Source: an uncultured Clostridium sp.
GTDB taxonomy: Bacteria; Bacillota; Clostridia; TANB77; CAG-508
Reading direction: 5' to 3'
DNA length: 42,199 nt
NCBI GenBank assembly: GCA_948436975.1
Contig: CAOJJB010000016.1
Span: forward strand, 1 to 42,199
Numbering within the stretch: position 1 is the first letter of the stretch; each line of letters starts with the position of its first letter. Of the stretch, positions 23,801 through 31,117 are shown piece by piece. The position numbers and the translations under genes were made by a program. Below the pieces are notes generated by a model, which saw only the letters and a list, made by a program, of their open reading frames with translations, searched no databases and was not told the DNA's origin.

Positions 23801-25469
23801 TAGATTCATCGTCTTCTTCATCTAACCTTTTTGAAAATTCTTCCTCTAAATATCTTGAAATTTCTTCCATTCCATCATAATTATCTTCGAAAAATCTAAA
23901 ATCTTTAGAATTATTCCATACATATGGAAATAATTTAACATATTCCCATTTCTTCTCACTATCTTCATCTAATAAAAATACAAATTTTAAATCAATATAA
24001 CTTTGGAACGCCATCAATTGTACAAATATATTTTGCATAAATCTTCTTATATTTTCATCATCTTTATCTACAAGAGCTATTATATTTTCCTTAGCTAATG
24101 ACACTGTTACAGGAACATTTTTCAATGTTCCAATTTCTTTTGTAAAATCATCTAGCATTTCTTCTAAGTTGTCTTTATCATCCATTGATATTCCTTTTTC
24201 TTCTGGATATGAAATTTGTACTTCAAATGGTATATCTCCTATTCCTAAGTTAACAGTTAAAAAATCATCTGCATCTGCTGTTCTTTCCCATAATCTTGTT
24301 TGTTTATCTAATATAATTTTTGTGCATTCTTCTGGTGTTGCATAATTTTCAAATAATATTTTTCTTTGTCTTTCTTTTACTGTTTCTATTTCTTTTGATT
24401 TTTTATTAATATATTCTTTATATATTTTTTGACGTTTTTCTTCATATTCTTTAGCTTTCTTTTTTTCCCATCTTCTTATTAATACTGGTATTAATAACAT
24501 TGATATAACCATTGTTACAGCTGAAAGAAGTGATAAAATACTATCTAATAATGTACTTGTTCCATTCGCTATTCCTGATATTGTTGAAACTACTGTAATT
24601 AAAGTCATTACTCCCATTGATAATGAAGATCCTATCATCAAATATGTTGGCATTTGACTATTATCAAGTTTAGTCGGTGGTGCCTCTATTTGTATTTCTT
24701 TTTCATCTATTTTATCGGTTATTCTTGGCGATCTATAAAAATAATCTATTGGTGAATATAGTTCATCATTACTATCATCATTTTTTTGTAATATAACATT
24801 TTCTTGTTTCTTTTCTAACATTAACACTTTCTTATCATATTTTACCTTATTTTGTGGATTATTTATAAATATGCTATTTTCCATCAATATAATTTTTAAT
24901 CCCATGATGAATATTACATCACCTGTATTTAAAAATTTAGTTTCTTTAAATATTCTATTATTATTTACAAATGTTCCATAGTTCTTGTCATAATTTTCTA
25001 ACATCCATCTGCCATTATTTAAAGAAATCCTAGCATGCTTACTTGAAACTAAATCATTTTCGTAAATTATTTTGTTTGATTTATCTCTACCAATAGTAAT
25101 TTCATTAGAATGAGTAGCTTTTAGTGAAATCCAATTATCTTCATATACAGGTAAACAATATAAAAAATATATTTTTTTACTATTGCTAAATTTTATAGCA
25201 TAAATACTATATTCTTTAAGATTTATTCTACTTATAAATTGTTTTTCTGATTTTTTTATTCTTATTTTGTCATCTATTACACTCATACACTCAGGGTTTA
25301 TTATTCTTGCATCTTCATCACTTTCTACTTGCCATTTTCCATCTTGTGCTTCTATCTTTATAGTTTTAATTGTATCTGTACTTTTGCCATCTAACATATA
25401 TGTTCCTGATGGAACTTGTGGCAATATAACTTTATGTATTGTTTCATCCCCAATTAGTATTACTTGCAT
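20799..25469 (-). CDS. essC: Type VII secretion ATPase EssC (FHA + FtsK/SpoIIIE)
   Basis: The protein has 1556 residues, the usual EssC length. It is the membrane motor of T7SSb, exporting WXG-type proteins. FHA domains fill about 1-200 (TIGRDKSNKIIYENDLVSSK HARISL around 130). Two membrane segments lie at about 275-297 and 308-328. ATPase domain 1 is intact: Walker A GSTGSGKS (about 725), Walker B FILIDYKGGG (about 760) and LLIICDEFAE (about 840). Domain 2 has the degenerate loop GSADSGKE (about 1075). Domain 3 (about 1353, AANDPDEA) has no Walker A and carries an acidic insertion, D-rich, at about 1440-1455. GAGAGGG precedes the ATG. No EsxA, EsaA, EssA or EssB is present alongside. Confidence 0.94.
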   Translation of the reverse strand: MQVILIGDETIHKVILPQVPSGTYMLDGKSTDTIKTIKIEAQDGKWQVESDEDARIINPECMSVIDDKIRIKKSEKQFISRINLKEYSIYAIKFSNSKKIYFLYCLPVYEDNWISLKATHSNEITIGRDKSNKIIYENDLVSSKHARISLNNGRWMLENYDKNYGTFVNNNRIFKETKFLNTGDVIFIMGLKIILMENSIFINNPQNKVKYDKKVLMLEKKQENVILQKNDDSNDELYSPIDYFYRSPRITDKIDEKEIQIEAPPTKLDNSQMPTYLMIGSSLSMGVMTLITVVSTISGIANGTSTLLDSILSLLSAVTMVISMLLIPVLIRRWEKKKAKEYEEKRQKIYKEYINKKSKEIETVKERQRKILFENYATPEECTKIILDKQTRLWERTADADDFLTVNLGIGDIPFEVQISYPEEKGISMDDKDNLEEMLDDFTKEIGTLKNVPVTVSLAKENIIALVDKDDENIRRFMQNIFVQLMAFQSYIDLKFVFLLDEDSEKKWEYVKLFPYVWNNSKDFRFFEDNYDGMEEISRYLEEEFSKRLDEEDDESRGITPHYLIITDNYRKIENLKVISNIMKLQKNLGFSLLCIANNLQEVPNKCKTFITLEDKVGKIFSKELSKNSQKEFVFSKENTYFFDKISKQVSNIPVKYEVSERNSLPEYYTFLEMYKVGLIEQLNILDRWNNNDATLSLAAPIGVKPSGKLINLDLHEKYHGPHGLIAGSTGSGKSEFIITFILSLAVNYHPDDVTFILIDYKGGGLTGAFQKQDVKLPHLVGTITNIDKEGIKRSLVSIKSELRRRQIWFNEAREMTDEGTIDIYKYQKLYHNGVVKRPIPHLLIICDEFAELKQQQPEFMEELVSVSRIGRSLGVHLILATQKPSGIVDDQMRSNSKFAICLKVQDTGDSSEVIEKPDAAYIKQSGRFYMKVGKDDYFEIGQSGWSGAPYFPSDTSQKKKDESIKFISNIGTVIKQVNDYGKKVVNASSGEQLTNIVRHMHEIALRENIKTEQLWLDDIPEKIYIKDVKDKYKFKTEENKISLTIGEYDDPSNQKQGIVSLDLIKDGSIAIYGSADSGKETLMSTMVYDMITTYSSDDLWIYILDFGTETLKIFNSAPHVGEVIFLNNTEKINRFFKRLKDVVKERKQILSEYNGDYNFYKKTCEKKMPLITILINGYENCPDIFIEQYDDMLLTLTREGAKTGVVFIISVTASNDLRYRMAQNFKQKIALSLNDSSDYGNIFDNVRNMTPAHRFGRGLVNLGDNVFEFQTAKSCEPKDYNVFIKSEIEKTKQTNKTTAEKIPILPEKVKMESLRNSIVDLSRLPIGLRKKDIKIETFDFKNNFVNIIAANDPDEAMQFGINILEEIKLLKNIDIIILDPERRILVKKSELEENYKKLLSKIEEGVEEIEETVCIIFGIDRFTNFLEEYKEDLNNKSAEDDKNDDDDDDYDDDDEIEGKEKFAEIVKKCEKTEKFTFIIIDSASKIKEHSYDDWYEKNVIWVGDGIDDQYLLDLNASRKEIVNNCGCSFGYINNKNKTIMIKLLEMKEKKEDEDE

Positions 25470-25508
25470 TCTCTTTCCCTCTCTAAAATAATATTAGTCT
25501 TATATATT

Positions 25509-25536
25509 ATTATAAACTAATATATTTTTCTTTCAA
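25509..25536 (-). promoter_or_regulatory. Promoter of essC-esaB (TTGAAA-16-TATAAT)
   Basis: On the minus strand TTGAAA (25531-25536) and TATAAT (25509-25514) with a 16-bp spacer, about 40 bp upstream of the essC ATG. Confidence 0.65.
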
Positions 25537-25798
25537 TATAGCTATTTTATGTATGTATCTTTAATTATTACGGAATACCATTTTTTAAGCTACTTTTACT
25601 TTTATATTATTTTTTTATATACATACTTAGGGAACAGTAATCTATAAGAATTATGGGAAAATCTGCAAAAAATAAAATCTATTATAAATATCCTATTCTT
25701 TGATATACAGGTCAAATTTTACAAAATAAAATTTGTGTATAAATATTAGCAAAGATTTTATATTGTATAAAATTGCTCTGCATTTCCTACAATATAAA
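25537..25798. other. AT-rich gap between essC and the 282-residue gene
   Basis: Apart from the essC promoter at one end and the terminator at the other I see no gene, no repeat and no structured RNA. The essC genes and the 282-residue gene are therefore separate transcripts. Confidence 0.5.
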
Positions 25799-25838
25799 AA
25801 AGCCAAATTATTAAATTTAACTTTAATAATTTGGCTTT
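25799..25838 (-). terminator. Terminator of the 282-residue gene
   Basis: A 17-bp perfect stem, AAAGCCAAATTATTAAA (25799-25815) and its inverse (25822-25838), followed on the minus strand by T7. Confidence 0.9.
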
Positions 25839-25860
25839 ATTTTTTTATAATATTTAAATT

Positions 25861-26709
25861 TTATTTAAATTTTGTTTTTAATTTTTTCAAATTTAAATCT
25901 TTAGCTTGAGTAGTATGTTCTAAAGCTATATTTATATTATTTTGGAAATTCTGTAATCTCTTTTCTACAAATTTGTTAGTTTCACTAATATCATAAGTAA
26001 GACTAGAAAGAGTATCTACATCAAATCCCCACCATTTATCTTTACTAGGATTTGTACAAGTTGCTGTTAAAGCTTTTGCAAAATCTTCAAATTTTTCATT
26101 TATATTATTAAGTTTACTTTTAACTTTTTTAATAAAATCATTCATCTCTTTTGTATCACTTTTTCTAGCATCAGAATTTCCAGTAGGTAAAGGCGTAGAT
26201 TTATAATTTTTACAACCTAAACTTTCCATAATATCCATTTTTTTCTTAGTACTTGCTAAATCTGTAGTATATGCTTGACTATGATCTGTACCATTTAACT
26301 TGTCTGATATAGCAATTTCCTTTTTAAAGTTTTCTTTAACACTTTTGTGTGAATCTGATAAACAACTTAGTGAATAACATACACCATTTATAAATAATTC
26401 TGCTGCACCACCCATTATTCCTCTAATTCTATCTTCACCATCAAATTTACCATCTGATTCATTTGAGAATTGTAATTCGCTTTTCTTTTCATTCCAAACA
26501 AGTTTTCCACTTGTTTTACCATCATTACTTTGATTCCACCATTTTGCAACCATTACTGCATTATCATCATACCATTTTCCATCTTGGCAGACATACTCCT
26601 GCATAGTTTTTCTTAAACCTATACATGCTTTTACTAATTCATCATATTTTGTTTTTAGATCTTTAACTCTTTTTATTGATGTTTGTTCATCATACCAATA
26701 TTGTGCCAT
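25861..26709 (-). CDS. Candidate type VII secretion partner or substrate, WXG-like, 282 residues
   Basis: I do not recognise a named family. There is no signal peptide. Residues about 10-40 are helical (IKRVKDLKTKYDELVKACIG), the middle (about 45-110) is Trp- and Gly-rich (QDGKWYDDN, VAKWWNQS), and about 185-282 look like a helical hairpin. The turn of that hairpin contains KWWGFD, a W-x-G motif, and the second helix starts with YDISE, a YxxxE pattern; both are hallmarks of WXG-type T7 substrates. The protein is longer than a WXG100 protein and has six Cys. GAGGT lies 10 nt before the ATG. It lies upstream of essC in the same direction but with its own promoter, terminator and an 8-bp-repeat leader. 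The link to secretion is inference from motif and position. Confidence 0.6.
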   Translation of the reverse strand: MAQYWYDEQTSIKRVKDLKTKYDELVKACIGLRKTMQEYVCQDGKWYDDNAVMVAKWWNQSNDGKTSGKLVWNEKKSELQFSNESDGKFDGEDRIRGIMGGAAELFINGVCYSLSCLSDSHKSVKENFKKEIAISDKLNGTDHSQAYTTDLASTKKKMDIMESLGCKNYKSTPLPTGNSDARKSDTKEMNDFIKKVKSKLNNINEKFEDFAKALTATCTNPSKDKWWGFDVDTLSSLTYDISETNKFVEKRLQNFQNNINIALEHTTQAKDLNLKKLKTKFK

Positions 26710-26769
26710 AATTTTTTACCTCACTTTTTTCTAAATTTATTTTTACTTATTTTAGATCAAAAATCTAAT

Positions 26770-26817
26770 GATCTGTTGATCTGTTGATCTGTTGATCTGT
26801 TGATCTGTTGATCTGTT
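26770..26817. repeat. Six tandem copies of GATCTGTT in a 5' leader
   Basis: Six perfect 8-bp units. On the minus strand they read AACAGATC and begin about 6 nt after the -10 box of the promoter at 26824-26851, so they make up the first part of the transcript leading to the ATG at 26709. A short hairpin (TTAGAT/ATCTAA) follows the array. Confidence 0.95.
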
Positions 26818-26823
26818 AACAAC

Positions 26824-26851
26824 AGTATACTCTTTTTTGTTTTCAAGTCAA
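26824..26851 (-). promoter_or_regulatory. Promoter of the 282-residue gene (TTGACT-16-TATACT)
   Basis: On the minus strand TTGACT (26846-26851) and TATACT (26824-26829), spacer 16 bp. The expected start point falls at the edge of the GATCTGTT array. Confidence 0.65.
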
Positions 26852-26966
26852 TACTTTTTTTTAATGTAATCAAAATGATATATATATATATATTATGAAA
26901 AAGGTTATTATTTTTTTATATTTTATATAGAAAATTTCTTAAAACCTTGTTCTCCGTAAATATAAA

Positions 26967-27006
26967 AAAAACAATACTATAACAAAATTGTTACAGTATT
27001 GTTTTT
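26967..27006 (-). terminator. Terminator of the ferredoxin-ended operon
   Basis: A 17-bp stem with one mismatch (AAAAACAATACTATAAC / 26990-27006), followed by T8 on the minus strand. It closes the long operon that starts at the histidine kinase. Confidence 0.88.
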
Positions 27007-27027
27007 CATAGTATGTATTTTTTTATA

Positions 27028-27204
27028 TTAATCTTCTGATGGAGCTGGCGCATCTACTGGGCAAACTCCAGCACATGTACCACATGAAATACAAATACTC
27101 TCATCTATTACATATTTTTCTGAACCTTGAGAAATACATGTCATTGGACAAGCACTTGCACATGCTCCACATGAAATACATTTTTCTGATATTTTATAAG
27201 CCAT
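27028..27204 (-). CDS. 2[4Fe-4S] ferredoxin
   Basis: The protein has 58 residues from the ATG at 27204, set by AAAGGAGGAGTAAAA; an upstream in-frame ATG overlaps the ribosome site region. Two clusters are seen: CISCGACASACP and CISCGTCAGVCP, each CxxCxxCxxxCP, as in clostridial ferredoxins that carry electrons at low potential. The sequence ends in an acidic tail (PAPSED). It lies 54 bp after the deaminase gene and is the last gene before the operon terminator. Confidence 0.96.
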   Translation of the reverse strand: MAYKISEKCISCGACASACPMTCISQGSEKYVIDESICISCGTCAGVCPVDAPAPSED

Positions 27205-27258
27205 TTTTACTCCTCCTTTCATATTATTTATATCTATTTTATTTCTATTTTCATAGAA

Positions 27259-28539
27259 TTATAATAGTCTTTTAGCTATTTTTTTTACTTGTTTCATTAC
27301 ATTTTTTTCATTAATATTTATCAGTTTTCTATTTTGCATTATTATTTTTCCATCTATTATAACTGTGTCTACATCAGCTCCATTTGCTGAATATACTATA
27401 TTAGAGCATACATCATTTTCTGGGCATAAATGAAGTTTATCATTTTTTATAAATATTAAATCTGCTTTTTTTCCTACTTCAATAGTTCCAATTTCCTTTT
27501 CCATACCCAAAACTTTTGCTCCTTCTATTGTAGCCATTTTTAAAATTTCATAAGCTGAAATAGCAGTAGGTTGCATAGTATTTACCTTTTGTAGAAAAGC
27601 TGCTGTTTTCATTTCTTCAAACATATCCATTGTAGAAGTAGTTCCTATCCCATCTGTTCCTAGTCCTACACTTATACCATTATTTCTTAGTTTTACTACA
27701 TCACAAATTCCTGATGATAACTTACAGTTACTTATTGGATTATGTGATATACCTCCTCTCACATTTTTTAATATATCTATATCTGTATCTGATACATATA
27801 TTCCATGTGCTAAAACTACTGGTACTTCAAAAACTTTTAAATCTTTCAAATATTCTGTACTTCTTTTTTGATATCTTGATTCTATTTTTGTTTCTTCATC
27901 AATGGTTTCTGCTAAATGTATATGTAGACTTGTATTTAATTCTTTTGCTAAATTTACACACAAATTTATTGTTTTTGGATTACATGTATGTGGTGCATCA
28001 GCAGAAACACATATTTTTATTTTGCTTTTTTTGTTATTATTGTATATTTTAGCATATTCTCTAGTTTTTTCAACCTTATCTTTTATAGAATCATCTTTTA
28101 TACACCACGCAATAACAGCTCTAAGCCCTGTATCCTTAATTGCTTCTACTGTTTTATCCATTCCAAAATACATATCATTACAAGTAGTAGTTCCAGATTT
28201 TACCATTTCTAAACATGTTAGATATGAATTCCAATATATATCTTCTGATTCTAGTTTATCCTCTACTGGAAATATTGCATTTTCTAACCAATCTATTAAT
28301 TTTTTATCTGCTTTATATCCCCTAAATATGCTCATTGCTAAATGTGTATGTGTATTTATTAATCCTGGCATTACTAACATATTTTTAGCATTTATTTTTT
28401 CATCTACTTCTATATTTTTATTTATTTCTTTTTCAATCTTTTCAATAATATTATCGTTTATTAATATATCTTTTTTTTCGATATTTGCTTTATCCCCTAC
28501 CATGTCTAATATATAAGCATTTGTGATAAGTTTTTTCAT
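27259..28539 (-). CDS. mtaD: 5-methylthioadenosine/S-adenosylhomocysteine deaminase-type amidohydrolase
   Basis: The protein has 426 residues and belongs to the metal-dependent amidohydrolase superfamily. It would deaminate SAH or methylthioadenosine to the inosine form in methyl-cycle salvage. Motifs are the metal pair HTHL (His64, His66; INTHTHLAMSIFRG), HIHLAET (about 205), LAHG, SHNPISNCKLSSG and the metal Asp in LGTDG (about 295). The length and the order of motifs fit the MtaD group well; related guanine or chlorohydrolase-type enzymes are the alternative. GAGAGG precedes the ATG. It follows ricT by 48 bp on the same transcript. Confidence 0.85.
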   Translation of the reverse strand: MKKLITNAYILDMVGDKANIEKKDILINDNIIEKIEKEINKNIEVDEKINAKNMLVMPGLINTHTHLAMSIFRGYKADKKLIDWLENAIFPVEDKLESEDIYWNSYLTCLEMVKSGTTTCNDMYFGMDKTVEAIKDTGLRAVIAWCIKDDSIKDKVEKTREYAKIYNNNKKSKIKICVSADAPHTCNPKTINLCVNLAKELNTSLHIHLAETIDEETKIESRYQKRSTEYLKDLKVFEVPVVLAHGIYVSDTDIDILKNVRGGISHNPISNCKLSSGICDVVKLRNNGISVGLGTDGIGTTSTMDMFEEMKTAAFLQKVNTMQPTAISAYEILKMATIEGAKVLGMEKEIGTIEVGKKADLIFIKNDKLHLCPENDVCSNIVYSANGADVDTVIIDGKIIMQNRKLININEKNVMKQVKKIAKRLL

Positions 28540-28587
28540 TTATGTTCCTCTCAAGTATTGTGTTTTTTCTTTCGTTTTTTACTATTT

Positions 28588-29514
28588 TTAAATGTCTTCT
28601 TGTGAAATGTTCTTTTTATCATCATTATCAAGTTTCTCTAATTTTTGTAATTCTTTTAAATCTTCTTCATTTTCAACTTCTAATTTATCTTCTTCTATTT
28701 CTACATCTTTGATTACTACTACATCTTTTGCTTCATGCTTTTTAAAATAAAACTCATCTCCATCTTTATATTTTACTCTTATAACCTCTTTAAGTGTTTC
28801 AACAGCAGAAACTTCTCCTGTTCCTTCTGATGTTTTTACTATTGCTCCTATTTTAGGTAATCTACTTAATTTCTCTTCATAAACTTCTTGTTCATATTTT
28901 AAGCAACACATTAATCTTCCACAGTTTCCTGAGATTTTAGATGGATTTAGTGATATATTTTGTTCTTTTGCCATTTTTATTGATACTGTTTCAAAATTTC
29001 CTAAAAAAGAACAACAGCATAATTCTCTTCCACAAATTCCATTTCCACCACATCTTTTTACTTCATCTCTTACTCCGATTTGACGAAGCTCTATTCTTGT
29101 TCGAAATACTGATGCTAAGTCTTTAACCAACTCTCTAAAATCTATTCTTTTATCAGCTGTAAAATAAAATACTAATTTTGTTCCATCATATTTGTACTCT
29201 ACATCTATAAGTTTCATTGGAAGTCCATGTTTTTCAATTTTCTCTAAACATATTTTGAATGCATCTTTTTCCTTATTTTTATATTGTAATCTCATTTTTT
29301 CATCTTTTTCTGTGGCTATTCTTATTACTTTTTTAAGAGGATCTGCAACTTCACTATCTTCTATTTCTTTTTCTACTATAACTACTTCTCCATATTCTTC
29401 TCCCATTGCTGTATCTACTATAACTTTCATTCCTTTTTCTAGTTCTATATTTCCTTGATCAAAATAATATATTTTTCCAGGTTTCTTAAATCTAACTCCT
29501 ATTACTTTTTTCAT
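28588..29514 (-). CDS. ricT: PSP1-domain protein RicT (YaaT)
   Basis: The protein has 308 residues. In Bacillus, RicT with RicA and RicF forms an iron-sulfur complex that speeds RNase Y processing, sporulation and competence. The PSP1 domain is seen from the start (VIGVRFKKPGKIYYFDQG, then GEEYGEVVIV). The Cys-rich signature is CGGNGICGRELCCCSF and CGRLMCCLKYE. The C-terminus is acidic and Lys-rich. GGGAGGAAATAA gives the start, and the frame overlaps the end of holB by 23 bp. The holB-ricT order is conserved in many Bacillota, which supports both names. Confidence 0.93.
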   Translation of the reverse strand: MKKVIGVRFKKPGKIYYFDQGNIELEKGMKVIVDTAMGEEYGEVVIVEKEIEDSEVADPLKKVIRIATEKDEKMRLQYKNKEKDAFKICLEKIEKHGLPMKLIDVEYKYDGTKLVFYFTADKRIDFRELVKDLASVFRTRIELRQIGVRDEVKRCGGNGICGRELCCCSFLGNFETVSIKMAKEQNISLNPSKISGNCGRLMCCLKYEQEVYEEKLSRLPKIGAIVKTSEGTGEVSAVETLKEVIRVKYKDGDEFYFKKHEAKDVVVIKDVEIEEDKLEVENEEDLKELQKLEKLDNDDKKNISQEDI

Positions 29515-30403
29515 TTATTTCCTCCCATATTTCAAAAAGTAAATTATCAATGCTCATTTCAAAATTACTATTACTTCTTAGTCTTGTAGCACATTTGTTA
29601 ACATACTTTATACAATCTATAAATTTTTCATTCTCTTTTATTTTTGAATATAAGCATATTGTTATATAGTCTAATATATCATAAATGTTTTCCTTATCAT
29701 ATATTATTTTTCCATCTAACATAATTTCTATTATATCTTTTTTATCTAAATTTGATATTAATTTATCTATATTTTCGTATTTTTCTTTAAAGTCTTTTAA
29801 TTTTATAGCTTTTCCTATACTTCCATCAAATGATTTTAATAGATTTTGAGAAACATTATTATATTCTAAAACATCTATAGCATATTTTAATAATTCTTTA
29901 TCTTCTATATTACTAAATTTTACACTCATGCACCTTGATTTTATAGTATTTAATATTAAATTCTCATTTGAAGAAATTAATATTATTACTACAAATTCTG
30001 GTGGTTCTTCTAATGTTTTTAATAAGCAGTTTTGTGCTTCTTTAGTCATTTTTTCACAATCATTTATTATATATACTTTTTTATTCGATATTATTGGCTT
30101 TTCTATTACTTTTTCTGTTAGTTCTCTTATTGTTTCAACTTTTATATTTTCTCCATTTTCATTTATAATATAAAAATCTGGATGATTTTTTCCATTAAAA
30201 CATGTACATGATTTACATGTACATATCTCTTCTTTTGTATATTTTAAACATAATATATTTTTAGCAAATTCCTTTGCAATAATTAATTTTCCTATTCCAT
30301 CTGTTCCTAAAAATAAATAACTATGCAATATATTGTTTTGATTTATGTTTTTTGTTAGATACTCCTTTACTCTTGTATTGCCTATAATATTTTTAAAGTT
30401 CAA
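29492..30403 (-). CDS. holB: DNA polymerase III delta-prime subunit
   Basis: The protein has 303 residues. It is part of the clamp loader. Visible are GTDGIGK (P-loop-like, residue about 33-39), a zinc module CTCKSCTCF, the NDCEKMTKEAQNCLLKTLEEPP stretch typical of DnaX/HolB proteins split here as NDCEKMTKEAQN and CLLKTLEEPPE, and the SRC motif (TIKSRC). The start is a TTG at 30403 with AGGAG 7 nt upstream; no ATG is better placed. It begins 10 bp after the signal peptidase stop and overlaps ricT, so all three are coupled. Confidence 0.92.
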   Translation of the reverse strand: MNFKNIIGNTRVKEYLTKNINQNNILHSYLFLGTDGIGKLIIAKEFAKNILCLKYTKEEICTCKSCTCFNGKNHPDFYIINENGENIKVETIRELTEKVIEKPIISNKKVYIINDCEKMTKEAQNCLLKTLEEPPEFVVIILISSNENLILNTIKSRCMSVKFSNIEDKELLKYAIDVLEYNNVSQNLLKSFDGSIGKAIKLKDFKEKYENIDKLISNLDKKDIIEIMLDGKIIYDKENIYDILDYITICLYSKIKENEKFIDCIKYVNKCATRLRSNSNFEMSIDNLLFEIWEEINEKSNRS

Positions 30404-30413
30404 TTCTTTACTC

Positions 30414-31043
30414 CTACTCTATTCCACCAAATTCACCAAATGGCCAAAATCTAAAACATACTATTCCTTCAAGTTTTTTAAATGGTATGCATCCTATTTC
30501 TCTACAATCTGTACTTTTCGTTCTATTATCTCCCATTGCAAAGAAATATCCTTCTGGAACTATAAAATCGTAGAATACTTCTGACTCTGTTACAACATCA
30601 TATTTTAAATATTCTTCCTTTAGTGCTTTTCCATTTACATATACTGTATTTTCTTGAATTTTGATATGATCTCCTGGTAATCCTATTACTCTTTTTATAT
30701 AACTTTTTTTTGTTATTTCTAAATTATAATAAATAAATCTATTAATTATTCCTTTTGGTTCATCTTCATATACTGCTATTGGATTTGATTGATCTGCTTC
30801 CCATCTTGAATATGTCTTGGTAGGTGCTTCAAATGTTACTATATCACCTACTTTTGGCATCTTTTTAGTTATTCTAAATGTTCTATTTAATATTAGCCTT
30901 TGATTTTCTTGTAATGTTGGAAACATTGATCTTTGTTTTACAATTGTTGGCGTTCCAACAAAATATCTAAATACTAAAGCTAATATTAAAGCTATTATTA
31001 TACAATAACCCCATTCAAGTATATCTTTTAATTTATCCTTCAT
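30414..31043 (-). CDS. lepB: Signal peptidase I
   Basis: The protein has 209 residues. It removes signal peptides on the outer face of the membrane. One N-terminal membrane segment at about 12-30 (CIIIALILALVFRYFV). The catalytic pair is Ser39 (KQRSMFPTL) and Lys117 (SYIKRVIGLPGD). The family box GYFFAMGDNRTKSTDCR has S-T-D where S-x-D is expected. AAAGGC precedes the ATG. It lies between the AT-hook gene (74 bp upstream) and holB (10 bp downstream) on the operon. Its natural clients in this window would be the AT-hook protein and the surface proteins. Confidence 0.95.
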   Translation of the reverse strand: MKDKLKDILEWGYCIIIALILALVFRYFVGTPTIVKQRSMFPTLQENQRLILNRTFRITKKMPKVGDIVTFEAPTKTYSRWEADQSNPIAVYEDEPKGIINRFIYYNLEITKKSYIKRVIGLPGDHIKIQENTVYVNGKALKEEYLKYDVVTESEVFYDFIVPEGYFFAMGDNRTKSTDCREIGCIPFKKLEGIVCFRFWPFGEFGGIE

Positions 31044-31117
31044 GTAATTGCCTTTCTAAAACTTGATAGTTTTTCGTATTATATATTATTTTTATATATT
31101 TTTCAAGTATATTAGTT

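Noticed and set aside
26770-26817. GATCTGTT array as a possible CRISPR or iteron origin
   Set aside because: Units are only 8 bp with no spacers, and no cas, rep or plasmid gene is nearby; its place at a promoter explains it better.
27902-28516. A 204-residue plus-strand frame
   Set aside because: It lies wholly antisense to the well-supported deaminase gene and has no ribosome site.
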